Below, piece after piece: positions 1-13,800 of a stretch of DNA of 64,000 nucleotides. Positions within the stretch are counted from its first letter, which is position 1. Every line of letters starts with the position of its first letter. The stretch comes from Patiria pectinifera (taxonomy: Eukaryota > Echinodermata > Asteroidea > Valvatida > Asterinidae). Both the position numbers and the translations under genes were made by a program. The notes under the pieces are model-generated. The model saw only the letters and a list, made by a program, of their open reading frames with translations, ran no database searches and was not told the origin of the DNA. The stretch covers positions 15,190,001 to 15,254,000 of the forward strand of contig CM057141.1 of assembly GCA_029964075.1 (NCBI GenBank), in the 5' to 3' direction.

Positions 1-106
1 CTTTTGAGAGTTCATCACCTGTCTTGTTTCAACCAATCCTGCACTGTTTCACTCTTGTATGGTGCAAAACAGGTTCATCCAGGCCCGGGGTTACTAATAA
101 AGTTAT

Positions 107-565
107 GGTTGCAGACCAGTAAATAAACTTCCATAGACCCCAATGGTCAATGCTCCCACTTCAGAAATTTGTGAAAAATACTCACAACTCTCCAAGGTGT
201 TCGAGACACACATCAAATTACAGCTTATTTCATCATCTTTCATTTTCTTTTCAATTTTTTGGGGGGTCAACTGATGACTTTTAGGAGAAATTTCCATCCG
301 AAGATGATCACCCCTGAAAATAGTCCTGAAGCCCATCGCCATTTTGAAAAACGATGCCTACACTCCATTGCAAAATAGAGCGCTTTAAGGGCCCCAATTT
401 CATCCAAATTTAACGGAACTACAAGTTCAAAGTCCTGTGCAGGGCTTCCACCCATATTTTTTCCAAACCCTCAAGTTCATGGCCCACAGTATGCTCAAAT
501 ACTGAAGATTTTGAGGGTATTTGGTCGGCAAAGGCAATTTCGGACCGATTTACTGGTCAGCAACC
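107..565. mobile_element. TIR element, family A, single copy
   Basis: About 459 bp with inverted ends GCAGACCAGTAAAT / ATTTACTGGTCAGC. It is a diverged copy of the A units in the array at 33.8-36.0 kb. A short TTAT repeat flanks it, but no clear 8-bp duplication is visible. No coding capacity. Confidence 0.75.
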
Positions 566-1307
566 TTATAGTGTATCAAATTGCTGTGCTTGATCAAGCA
601 GTCCTCATGGCATGCTAGCTGTTGTGTGGTGCATGTGGACCTTTTTTTCTGCATGAACACACAGCCTTACTACAAGCTAGTATGGATTGATTTGATACAC
701 ATCCATGATTTTAAAATTATGCAATTACATTGCTATGCGAAACATACATAAGTGTATGCCTATCCACCCTGTGACACACTCAAAGTCATCATTTGCTTCA
801 TACTACAGCCTGTATAAAAAGAAATGGTACAATCAGAAAAAAAATTGGTTAAATATGAAATTTCAAAATAAGTCATTCTTACTTGGCATAATATTAAAGA
901 ACAAAGACTGGGCTTTCCAATAGTGTTTGTTTGATCAATTCAGAGATATAATCAATTTAGTGCGATACACCAAAATCGATTTTGTGCCACTTTTATGCAT
1001 GGGCAGAGTTGTTTCAAGTACTGTGCCATGCTGTCTTGAAGCTCACAAAAGATTGCAACTTGGCAAAAGAAACACAGTCGATTTTTGTGTTCCGCAGTAA
1101 ACTGGAGTTATCTCTGGATTGACAAAAGCAAATGAGATGAAACAAAAAGTATTGGAAAGCCTGGTCTTTTTTCTTTAGTGTGTTGCTCAAAACGACTTAC
1201 TTATGTTGAGATTTAATATTGAAAAAAAAAAATCGTTTTCGATTGTACCATTTTTTTTGAGACAGGCTGTATAGCTGGTCCCAACACAGTCCAACTCCTT
1301 CCACAAT
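566..1307. other. unannotated intronic DNA
   Basis: AT-rich sequence with scattered T and A runs. I see no exon, repeat family or RNA gene that I can name here. Confidence 0.5.
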
Positions 1308-1668
1308 AGCCCTTTTCACACTAGACAAATCTCGGGGTTGACGCAGGGTTGAAAACATGCATCGTTTCACACTTGAAGAATTTCCACCCTGCGTCAACCT
1401 TATCAACCCCGAGATTGATTTGGCCCCGGGTTCAAACTCAACCCTGCTCCAGACCAGGGTTGAGATTTGCAACCCTGGCTGAAATTCTTGCCAGGGTTCA
1501 AACAGTATAGTAACTGAGCATGATAAGCTTGATTTGCATAAAACAAGTGTGAAACGTTGTGGGGTTGAACGCGGGGTTGAAAAATCAAAAACTCAACCCG
1601 GGGCGGCGCTGGGTTCGCCCAGGGTTGAGTACAACCCGGGTTGAGAGGCTCTAGTGTAAAAAAGGCTA
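1308..1668. mobile_element. miniature TIR element, family GGTTGA, copy 1
   Basis: Ends AGCCCTTTTCACACTAGA and its inverse. The interior is built of repeated GGGTTGA/TCAACCC words, so the element folds into many alternative hairpins. A second, inverted copy lies at 49,500-49,874. Confidence 0.8.
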
Positions 1669-1786
1669 TAGAGAACAACCCTAGGGTGAAAGGGGGTGCC
1701 AAACAAGAACATTCACACTGGCTCAATACTCCTGTAGCCCAAGAAGCCTAAACACAAGAATGATCAGATCTATTTTATTTTGTTAC

Positions 1787-1884
1787 CTTATTCTTGGAAA
1801 CTGGCCTCGGGTGCTGTAGGCATTCAACATTGAGTTTTGCATGCGTGTGTTGCATACTGTCCAAGATCGATTCAATCAAACCAG
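1787..1884 (-). CDS. RTTN: RTTN exon w39 (last exon in window)
   Basis: 98 nt, phase 1 in and 0 out; acceptor TTTTTCTCATCCAG|CTGGTT, donor AAGAATAAG|GTAACA. It codes [20 protein letters not shown], equivalent to [20 protein letters not shown] of rotatin. About 200 more residues and the stop codon should lie beyond the left edge; I found no convincing further exon in 1-1,786. Confidence 0.92.
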
Positions 1885-4800
1885 CTGGATGAGAAAAACC
1901 ATACAATGAAAATGGAATCCCTATTTTGTAGTCTATATAAGAAAAACCAATAAAGGAGCAGTTTGAAAATGGTGCTTTTGAAAGAGAGGTGAAATGTTAA
2001 TCATGTAATTTTCACAGAAACAATTCAATAAACCAAATTAACATTTTATTTCTGTGGTTATAGTGATAAAATCTCAGCAAAAAAACCAACATGTACATAT
2101 GATAGTTAGTGCGTGCAATACATGGAGCCTAAACGTTTCGTGTGTGTTGGTAGAGGGAAACTAGCAGCCAATAAGAGGCCATTTCTTTCCATTTATTCGT
2201 CAAGCTATTTGTCAATTCGTACCATCTATACCCCCCCCCCAAAAAAAATCCCCAACTGACCGACCCTCATGATATTTTTCATGTGAGGGCAACCCAACCA
2301 TTTATTTTGTACCTGGTAAAGGTTCTATAATGTGTGTTGTACAAACTAAGCAAAGTGTTACATTTGACAGCTGTTTTCTTGGCCTGGTGACTGATGGCCA
2401 ACAGGTTTCTTAGAGCACAGACGATACTAGTCTTCTCTGAAGCGGATCCAGGGTTGTCTAGAGATCTTGAGAGCGTCCCATCAAAGGCTTGAAGAAGAAC
2501 ACTACAAAGCCAACTGCCACTTGATGCTGCACAACCTGAAGACAAAGTACATGGCCTACTTAAAGGATGGATGCAGTATTTGGAACTCATCAATTGTTCT
2601 TACATATGGGCAATTCCACACTAATGGGCCCAAAAGTGTGACATTTGAGAAGACCTTTAAGTTTTGATGATAAAACTACTATTTTGGTCTCTCAATTTTT
2701 GCTGTAAACATTGCAAACTTCGAATAAATATCCTCACCTGCAAAGGATATAACTGGTTTTGTATTTTAGAAAATATATGGATATTGTTTTAAAAAGTGTT
2801 ACGTACATAACAAAGGACAGACATTGTAGATAAAGTCACAAAGTATAAAGCATAAAATTTAATGATCCCCTAATGTTGACTTATTTAAAAAGATGTACCC
2901 TGGAGGAACGCTATTCAGTCAAAACCTAGAAAAATCAGAATCACTGTGAAGAATTATTTGATATTTTATAACCAGGATTTATACGTACGAACAGACTGGA
3001 CATTTGTCACAAAAGGACTGTCCCTGTTCGTACGTAACCCTAATCACATCATAAATTTGAAGCACCCTTTTCCTTGCAGTGTGTCTGTCCACGTTACATA
3101 CGTATCACACGGAAAAGATGCCTGTTATTTTCTCAAATGAAAAGATATCATCTTTTGTTTCGTCTTGTCCTAGTCATCACTTTCAACTGAGCAAGGTATA
3201 GGAAAAAACTAAAGAAAACACTAGCTCATCTTTTACTCTTTATATACAATATCTATAAAGTTATCTAATTGGCCCATTAATGTGGAATTGCCCACATGCA
3301 AATGAGTTCTGCATTTTAAGTTAACAAAAAAGACTACACATATTGGTTTAAGTGAAGGTGTAATTTACAGCCACTCTTAAAATAAAGTACTTGTACAATA
3401 CTAGTTTCTGAACTACTCACACAAAACAATAATGAGCAGAGATTTGTTTTGCAATGAAGCTTACGTACAGTTCCTATAAAATTGCCCTATTAAACCATAC
3501 AGGAAATATGCTGCAATATCATGATAAGATTAACTGAATAACTGATGACAGGAATGATTTTCAACTAATAATTCAATTTTCTTATTTTAGTAAGTATCTA
3601 CTTTTTGTATTGGTCAGGGACAGGTCTGGGAAGTGAAAAATTAGGATCATGCACGCAAAGATGTGATGTGTTCAGATTGATCATCCTCACTGCCAAAAGA
3701 TAACTACTACATTTTGAACTACATAGCATCTGATGACATCATTTGTCAAAGTGTGCATTCAACAAAGAAAATCAAGGCAATGGTTGAAGATTTTAAACTA
3801 AATTCTTTCTAATTTGTGGCACATTCATGCAAAAACTGCTAATATTTTTTAAGAATGTAATGATCGACACAGAAAGGGCAGTACTACCTTTTCAACATTA
3901 GTTGCCTTTCAACCAACAGCGTGAGTATTTTACAACTTTTTAGTGTAATATGTAAGGAAGGAAAACATTATTTAAAGGCCCTGTCACACTGTCCGCGATC
4001 TTATATGCGCTCTCACTGCGTCCTTGAAACATAGCTGGGGCACAAAAACAACTACTAGATCGCAGCGACAACTATATAGGTCGCCAGATGGGCGCCAGAG
4101 GGTCTTAATGGTCTCCGATGAGCGCCAACGTCTTTGAACATGCTCAAAACAATCGCCACACCTCTGCGCTATGGCCAGGGCGCCGTAATGACGCAACTTG
4201 GGCGCTGTGCGAGTGTGAATCGTGCGACATTGAAGTGGCATTGAGGCAGCCTATAGGCGCAAGGCAGTCGATGTGGTCTCAATGAGAAAGTAACTCGACT
4301 GCGATGAACTTGAAGAATAATTTTGAAACTGGACTGCCGATTGACCGTTTTGTCGTGGTAATTACACAGCACAAGTGACATCACGTGAGCGTATTTTGGT
4401 CGAATTGAGCGCGCGACGTGAGCTACTAGGACGTATCAACAGCGAGCAGAGCGTAGTGTGAGCGCAGTGACAGCGCAGCGGCAGCGACTAGATCGAGTAA
4501 TTGGGTTTGACAGGGGCGCATAGAGCGCGAGTTGAGTGCATCGCAAGTGCGAGAAGAGCACAGTATGAGCGTAGTTTGAGCTACTTTCTTGACACTTGAG
4601 ACAGAAAATTGTCATTTTCTTAGGTCCTCGCTGCAATTTATTAAATATCTTTGGTCGCCGTAAGGTCTCCTATGAGAGCACATATAATGTGACAGGCCCT
4701 TTAATGACAGTAATATGAATGAAAATGAAAAGCAACAGAAAACAAGTAGGAATATCTATCTACAAACAATGTACAAGACCAAAAACAGAGAGATTCACAA

Positions 4801-7800
4801 AGGCTAATTACCAGCAGTTGTTCTCTCCTCGTCAAGGACATGTTCTGCATTCATCATGTCATCTCCATCCTCCTCCGCATCACCTTGGCAAGACTGCACA
4901 CCTTCCTTCCTCCGTACCTGACTACTTTGCCAACCATGCATCTTTTCCAATAAACTGGCCAGGAAGTTGAGAGCAACTATTCTGGTAGAGAAGGCCATGG
5001 GCGATTTGACTATATGGATGATAGCCGCTGAAGGAAGCAAACATACATTTAAGGGGAGTCAGGTTGGCGTAGCGGTACTTTCCTCGCATTCCACCGCCGT
5101 GACCTGGGTTCGAATCCCGCCCGGGCCAATATGTGGATTGGGTTTTCAGTCCCTTCCGTGCAAGGGCGGATCCAGGGGGGGGGGGCCAAAGGGGGCCATG
5201 GCCCCCCCAAAAAAACGAAACCAATTTTTAAATTTTTTTATGTGACATTGCAATAAAGGCAGGCAATTAGTACACCACGATCTTTTCCTCAAAAAACATT
5301 GGTTAAGGTGGTCAGAAATTGCCTCAGACATGTCAGATCGCACCTCAGAGCATCTAGAATCCAAAAAAATTTCGGGGCCCTTAAGCGGGCCCCGAACCCC
5401 ACGCCGTAATTTTTTGACCCACTTTTTTGGGGGACCAAATATTTTTTGGCCCCCCCAAAATTGTGTTCTGGATCCGCCCTTGCTTCCGTGGGTTTTCCTC
5501 AGAATATTCCTCTGGGCTTTTCCTCCCACCTCTAAAACTGTCATTTCTTCTCATTGTCTTCTCTCTACAGGTTTCTTCAGGCTTTCGAGCTACAGTGCTT
5601 AGGTACTTTTGAGGAATCCTTGGTTTCATTACCAGAAATAAATAAAATGAAAACACTTGCTAAATACACAATGTATATTTCCTTGTCCTCAAATTGAAAT
5701 AAAATCTCATTTACAGTAAGAACATGTATGTGGGGTATGATCCAAGTACATTTACAAAGTCCTACAGCAAAGAGAAAATCACTCACAACCTCAATATAGG
5801 CGTTTAGCGTTCAAGCAATGAAAAACAAAACCACAAATAAAAACCAAGAAACAAAAGCAATGTCTTCACATTATACAAAAATAAACCAAAAGTCAGTTCT
5901 ACAAATAGAATTGACTAATACAAAGAATCACTTTCTTCACGTTTGCCTGTGAAAAGATTGAATTTACTGACATGTCAAGCAATTATAAAAAATAAAATCT
6001 GAGAAAAGTAACTTTTGTGGTCTCATGAGAAGTTCCATGCTTTGACAGCTCATGAAATTATTTACATGCATATATTTTGATACCAAACCACAGTATAGAT
6101 AGGGGATACAACAGGTTAACCTTTCAAAGTCAAAAATTATTAGCACATCTTTCAGGGGTGTGAGTGACCACTGATAAAAAAGCTGAAAACAGCTTAAAAA
6201 GGTGTAAAAAAAGCTGAACTTTGGAAATTTCCTATACTTTTGTACACAGCATTAGTGAGGGAAAAAGCTGGAAAAGGGGTGAAATCCAACACAAAAAAAA
6301 GCTGAATCAGCTTTAAAGCTGAGATTTCACACCCCTGATCTTTAGGCTGCAAAGTTTACTCATTTTGAAAATGGGAATAACCAACAAAAGCAACCAGACT
6401 GGTATAAGTACCTAACTTTCCTACAAATGGCATAATTCTGTACACTCATTGGTCAAATTATCATTATCAATGTACTTACTACAAATCAAGAGCATGATGC
6501 AGCTAACTTAAAAACAAGAGTCATTCGGGGGGATTTTTAGAGTCCATGCAAAAAATTAATCCCATACCTGTGATCACAGTCCAATGGCTGACAATGACTG
6601 GCTTGAGATCTTGAAACCCATCATGACCACATGCCGTGACTTGAGTCAACATGAGCATGAACACACACTTCCATACATCATGTATTTGCTGCCAGATCGA
6701 TGACCCTACAGTAAGTTAAAACATACACTTACATTTTTAATACTGGGTCATTCCACCGGGTTGGGGAACAATGTGTGACATATGACCATATTAAGAAAAG
6801 CATGAATGCCTTGCTAGCAGTTGCTCTACATAATATTTGTTGTTGGGTGTTCCACGACTGCAGAAAGTTTGAAATGATTTCAATGTATTTTGCCAAAAAT
6901 ATGAGTAAAAAAAATGTCATTTTGGATGTAACATTGACACCATGCCAATGTTACATCCAAATATGACATTTGTACCTTTTTAAAAAATGTCTGCGAAACA
7001 TCACCCAAATTCACTTTGCGTACTTCTTACTATACATGCAACACAATAAGAAAAGCTTTTGTTACGGTAGACAGGTATCAAATAGAGCCGAAATGATAGC
7101 TCAGGTGTGGATGTAACATTGACACGGTGTAAAACCATATGTCACACTTCCATTGAGTGATTTTTACACCGTTACATCCACACTTGAGGTATTGTTTCTG
7201 CTATATTTGAACCCTGACTATACCAAAACAAAAGCTTTTGGGTAATATTTTACATACGTGTAAAAATGGCCAAAAAAAAAGAATATTTGGATGTAACATT
7301 GACACGGTGTCAATGTTACGCCCGAATTAATACCTTTTTGCTCATATTTTCAAATGATTTCAAACTTTCTCAAGTATTGAAACACCTCAAGACAAATATT
7401 ATGTTGAGCAATTCTTTAGAATGCATTGATACTTTTAATAATATAACAAAATATATGGATGTAACATGCACTGCTTCCCAACCCGGTGGAATGACCCACT
7501 ACACTTTGGACCTGTTTGGTCCTTCGTCTGCGTTAGGCTGCATTTGTATCAATACCAGAAAGACGGTCCATATTGAGATGTTCATTGGGTGAAAATACAA
7601 AGTACAGTTTGGAATCTCAGCCTCTCATGTATTTGATTAGGGGTGCGTTTTTGATGAACAGTCAAGTACCCGACCGTTAATGTCAGAAACCGGTTCCAGA
7701 TTATGGGATCGGGTGCCCGTAACCAACTTCACTATTACTTAGTTACTTCCAAGACATCAAAAAGAAAACTCCTGAATGCCATTTGTGGAGAATTTTAAAA

Positions 7801-10800
7801 AAACCAGCCTACGAGAAAGCCAAAACATATTTCAAGTTGATGTGCATGTCAACCAGTGGCGCACCCAGGATTTGGTTTTGGGGGGGCTCAAAAATTTTTT
7901 TTTGATAAAAAGTTGAATTTTTCTCAAAAATTTTGCCCCAAATTTTTGGCCGCAGAATTTTTAAATTTTTTTTGGAGGGGTGGCCTATTTTGACGTTGGT
8001 GGCGCCACTTACACCCCTATTATACTACTCGAAAACAGGCCACATTCATGTCACCAAGGCCAAATCGTGGGACTAAAAAAAAATACAAAAAGAAAAAGAA
8101 CAAAGAAAACAAAAAAAGACAACCTCTGGAGGGGCCCCGAGGCTGATTAGCCACTGATGTCAACGCGAAACTTCTCTTCCGATTATTTCGAAAACGTTTT
8201 TTCTTCAAAATCCACATGCCCGTCGCTTCGTGAAACCGGTGACGAATTATAGCATCCATAATATTAATCAGTGATATACACTGTACATCATTATGAAGAA
8301 CTACAGGTTAAACGTTTGTATTACATGTAGTTAAGACCCCCTTCATACATTTTATGGGCTCCTAAAGTTTGTTTCAACAGAACAAAATACATTCAAGCCA
8401 TCACGCTGACCGGTTCTTCCATTTATGACTATACACATTCCAACTTGTATGGATCCACAACTTGAGCTGGTTCTGGCATTCAGATTAGTCTACTTGCCAA
8501 GTATCATTTCCCCAAACCACAAATTTCCAAGCTGTCAACGTTCAGTACTCTCCATACCAGAACAAATCAGTCCTCCAATCAATACAGTAACTCTAGAACG
8601 CTAATTACAAGGTCCATATATTGAAATGTGAAACAGGAGACTAAGGCATCTTCTCTTTAACCTTCATCAGCCTCTTCCGCTACGTCAGACCCGGCACTCT
8701 AGCTGCCCTTCTATTTATTCTCTCTGGAACTTGAGATTTATCAATCAATATTCCAGACGTTTGGTAAAGAGTTGTAATGAAAGCGGGTTGGACTTGATGA
8801 AGTATGAATTAGTTCCTTGAACTACAGAGCACTGAGAATACAACAAACCACGCTCTTAAATTAAAGATTGATTGAAATATTTTATATTTCTTTTTTTCTT
8901 CTTCCATTTTTAATTTGCTGTGAAATATTTGAGGTTTTTGGTTTGGACTTATTTGACATCTCAGGAAATAATAATCCATGATGAGAGAAACAATGCTTAA
9001 ACATGAAGCGTTCCAAAACACTTTTTTCATGGGAGACTGCAAATCCAAACAGGGACAAAATTAATGGCATACATCCAATTTGTAATGATTACCTTCTTAA
9101 ATTATATCTAAATGCAATGCTTTCAAGGAATTACTATCCGACCAACAAACAAAAGCCTATCAGAAAGGGAATGGCTTTTATTCCTCATGTGATAATTTGT
9201 TTCCTGCAAAGAATGTTAGCCTGCACGTAACATAGATCTCCATGCTTGTCTCGATACTATCCACTCATAGCATCTCAAAAGCAACTTAACATCATCCCTG
9301 AAAAAGATGATCTTTCAATTGTTTCTTTACAGAACGTTTATTTCTTTTAAGCTATGGTGAGTTTTGTGGTTTTCAAGTAAGTATTTAATAAAGAGATCCT
9401 GACACACACAAAAAACCCATCAGACTGCAGATTGACGGACAACAAACACCAAAGACATTAACGCCGGTCATATTTACCTAAACCATTCCAATTAGTATTG
9501 GATACAGCAAGTGGGTTTTGTATTTCAGATGTATGGTTGTATATAACGTCAGCAAATCGACCTGAACCCTTCAAGCCTACCATATGGTCCCCCTCACGCG
9601 CGTATATATAACCACAATGACAGCTGTATACTTAACCATCAACTAGGCTAATCTGGCCGGGTTCAGATTACACTTCTAATGATCTCACTTTCAATTTTTT
9701 AGTAATTGAAAATCGTGATCTATGAAACACCTGGGGCTATGGCAAGAATGAACCTGCAGCCAAGCGCAGTGACGTACACTCCGTTCTGCCCTGTGCAAAT
9801 ACCGATTTGTAATTTTAAATATAGCTACTGTCATTTCAAGTCCATCTTTCACTACAATGGTTGCCATATTTTAATATTTTTAATATAGTTTATATTATGT
9901 TTGTTGAAAATACTGACAACATTGTCCCAGGATTCAAGTCAAAACAGCGGCGGGCTAGTCAAACTATTCCTTAACTAGCCCGGCTGGCGAGTGAAAAATT
10001 ATTGGGATACGGCAAAGATGAACGTACAGAGAGAAAGAAATCATTAAATTCAGAAAGAAAACCCCATCCTTTTGTGTCTAATTTTATCAACTGTTTTAAA
10101 GGGCTAAATTATTAGACCTGTTAATCAAAAATACTGACAAAATTGCCTTAGAATTGAGCCTGAAAATATGCCATTTTGTATTTGAGATAAGAACAAAAAA
10201 TGTGGGCTAGTGAAAATGCCCCCGGGCTAGTTAAGAGTCCGTTTCAGTAGCCCGGCTGGCTAATGAACAAAAAAGTTAAGGTCGAACCCTGAGCATTTAC
10301 TCTCTAATTAAATTGATATTACAGTGGGGACTTCAGCAGTCAGTTTCTCTTTGTAGTTTCGGCATTCATTAAAGGGAAAATACAACATTTGCAAACATCA
10401 AAAAATAAAACTACCAAATCATTTTGAAATACCTTGCTGGACTGTTAGTGAATGACAGTGTAAAGCATCCTGTAAAATCATGGCACCTGGTATACTGTCA
10501 TTTTCAAGAAAAGTGGTATTTTTGTATCAATTTCCAACGCTGATCGGCTGATCAGCGTTGGAAAAAACCGGGTTTTTTTTTTTAAATACTGGCCCCAGTT
10601 GACCATCGCACTTGTTTGCAATCGATTACACACCTATGAACGGGTACAAGCCAGCTAGACTGGTTCCCTGACCTTACAATTCCCCAATATATGTAAACTG
10701 CTCTGTTTCTTCTTAAATGGAGTCAGGGAACCAGACTACAGGAAAATGATTGTTTTTCTTGGTTTTTATAGCATTTTCGAACCCAAAACCTCAAAAAAGT

Positions 10801-13800
10801 CAGTGTAACTATATTTGCTATTTATTTCCAACCCCCCAATTCCATCCATTTCTGAAAATTACAGCAAAAGCAAATGATGTATATTCCCTTTAAAATAAAA
10901 CACCGTTATGCTATCTGAAATAATCCCTGGTTATCATACGATTCCAATGCAGCAATATGTTACTATAGCACTGTTATTTGGAGTGATCCCTGGACACATG
11001 ACTCATACAGGTTTAATACGGCTTTGGACTAGCATCTCATGAACAATTTAAGACATTGAAAATTGGAAGACTGCCAGTGTAGCGCTGGATCGCTCAGATG
11101 ATGGAAAACCTCACATAACTGTTCAAATGAAGGCTGTTTTGTGTCAATGATTCATGTATCATATCGAAGGTTTGGAAATGGTTTGATATATGTGATGCGA
11201 TCCAGCTAAATGAGTCGTTTGTCGGGAATTTGTATTTGGAGATACAGTCCAAAATATGGCCACTTCATCACATCACTTCATCACATCTCTTGGTGTTCCG
11301 ACTTCCATAATTTTTGAACTAAAGATGGTATCAGCATGCGGTTTTCACAGCAGCAATGCTGAGATTGTGCTCTTTTCAAATCTGTAATAATTTTTTTTGG
11401 TCAAGGGTCGACAAACGACTCATGTAGCTTGATTGCATCACATATTTATTAGGTTTCTTACCAATATAAACATGAAGTGTTACTTTTGTTGTGTACATAG
11501 GATCATGATTGTACACGTCAGTGACTGACGATGGAATACCACTGGTTTTTTTTCTGTTGTTTTGACATTGAATTGTTTCAAAGTGCATCATTTTGGTGTC
11601 TAGATCCAGGTTTCCGTGATTCTTCAAACAATGTCGTAAAAGAAAAATGACAATGCGACAATGCCGATAATGTGTGAAAGTGCTAAATGGTGAAGAACTC
11701 AACAAGTTGTATGGCATCTTCAGAGCTCAATAAACCCTAACTATATGTGGCATTCATGATGACAGTAACTTTGAATTGGTTCAGATGAACCTGAAATGCT
11801 GGACAAATTTGCAATCTGCAGTGTAGCTGACAACAAAAATAATGTCGATTTTGTAAAACTTATATAAGATTTGAGGCTTTGCATGGTGGAGTATCGGTAT
11901 CGTTTCGGTTTGCGGTAACACCATGTGGTAATAACTACTGCCTAGAAGATAGTTAGTTCTGAAAAGAACTTGTCCTGCTTATTATCAACTTTCGCTAAGT
12001 AGTTTTTGTTCTGATAAGAACAGTCCTGCTTTAAGTTAAAAAAACAACTTGTCTTTGGTCTCAACGTTTCGACTAGACTGCTCTAGTCATCGTCAGGAGA
12101 CTGAAGAGAGTTGGAGATGCTACTCCTTAAGTAGGCTATGTTAGGATTGGGAGTGCTTGTATTCGTGGATTCTGATTGGTTGTCTGTTGGGCATTGTTTG
12201 TAAAACTCACTTTCGGAATTTTTTTTAATATGCATGGTGCAACGTCACTTTATAATGCTAGCTTAAAGACTGGCCAAAATGTATAAGTGTTCAGAAGGTA
12301 CACTGTATACACAAATTTGACCTTGCCACATGTTGCCGTAACATAGTTGTGGTTGAATTTACAATGACACAGCCAACACAATAGTGGCCCATCTTCATTT
12401 ATAAGGTAGCTCCCATGGCAAGTCACAGAAACCAGTGTAATTATTTCTGGAAAACCACAAGGAATCACATTTAAAATTATAACTCCTCATTATAATTGTA
12501 CACTTATTAATCAATGAGAAATAAAACAGAAGAACAGAAATCTTCTTCACTAGCAAGAATCACTGCACACAAAATTTGACTCAAAACAATGGCATACCTG
12601 TTGCAGAAGTGCTTGATAAGCCTAATAACCTGCAAGCCAGCAAAAATACAGACTTGTCATCCATGCTCGTAGTTTTGCATCGGTCCTGGGCTTGTTTGTA
12701 TGCCTGATATAATCTGAGTATATCACAACACATCGCAAGATGACCAGAAAGCTGAAGGCATGTCTTGCTGTGCTCAGGGCTAGAAGACAGTGTCAGACGA
12801 TGCAGGAGATTGGATATACCCTCCACATCTACAAGCCTTCAAACAAGGTGTATAAGACAGGGAGTTATTCAACTTCAGTAAACACTGATGTGCTTTTGTA
12901 CCATGCCGGTTGAGGTCAATACATAAACTCCACATTTTTATTTTATCTGACAAGATCCACTTATTTTCCCTCTGAGAGTTCAAGTGTATTTGAAATGACA
13001 CGACTCGGATCAACCCAAACAGAATTTGATTCCAGACAAGCGAGCTTTAGGCCAGAAAAAAAAAGTCTCCGGGTTTCTGGTATGGAGCTTGCACAAAAAG
13101 TAGTGCGGCGACGCGGCTTTTTTTTTCCCCCCCTGATTTTTTTGCTTCAAATGTCGGCTGATGACTGCAAATGGTGCCCGACTAAACTTAGTGCAAATAT
13201 ATGGGAGTCCAGAGAGGCCACATAAAGCTTATTCTCTACCATAACCCAATCTAAAAACACGTTAAAATTGTGCAGCAGCAGGATTCCAGTCAAACCAGTG
13301 AGTTTGGCGGTTTTGAGACATCATCTTTCATTGAAAAAAACCTTTTTCATTTTGCGCGCATACCAGAAACCGGAGACTTTTTTTTTTGGCCTTACATGGT
13401 TCTGAACAACTGCAACTGTCGATGTGTTTTTAGACTCCAAATATGATATCGTGCTTTGTGTTTGCACATGTGTTTTTCTGGGAGAAACTTTGCTTGAGTG
13501 AAATGCACAGTGTTGTAGTCGAGTCCTCCTCATCCGAGTCCGAGTCCGAGTCCGAGTCCTTGAGCAAGGGACTCGAGTCCGAGTCCGAGTCCTTGTCAAT
13601 TTTTGATGTCCGAGTCCGAGTCCGAGTCCTTGAAAAAAGGACTCGAGTCCAAGTCCGAGTCCTTATGTATCAAATTCAAGTCGCGGTTCACCAATACTAT
13701 ATTAACGTTTTCAAAATGTCACTATCAAATGTCAGGTGATAGAGAAGGGGTAATGGTTTTGGCTGTATGCACTATGCAATGCATTCATTATGTTTATAAT

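Noticed and set aside
1..90. Possible RTTN exon after w39 (SETVQDWLKQD, donor-like ACAG|GTGATG).
   Set aside because: Only about 12 codons with no recognisable rotatin match and a poor acceptor; it cannot be separated from chance.
9590..9615. TATA-like CGCGTATATATAACC as a promoter.
   Set aside because: No gene or transcription unit starts downstream on either strand, and it lies inside an RTTN intron.
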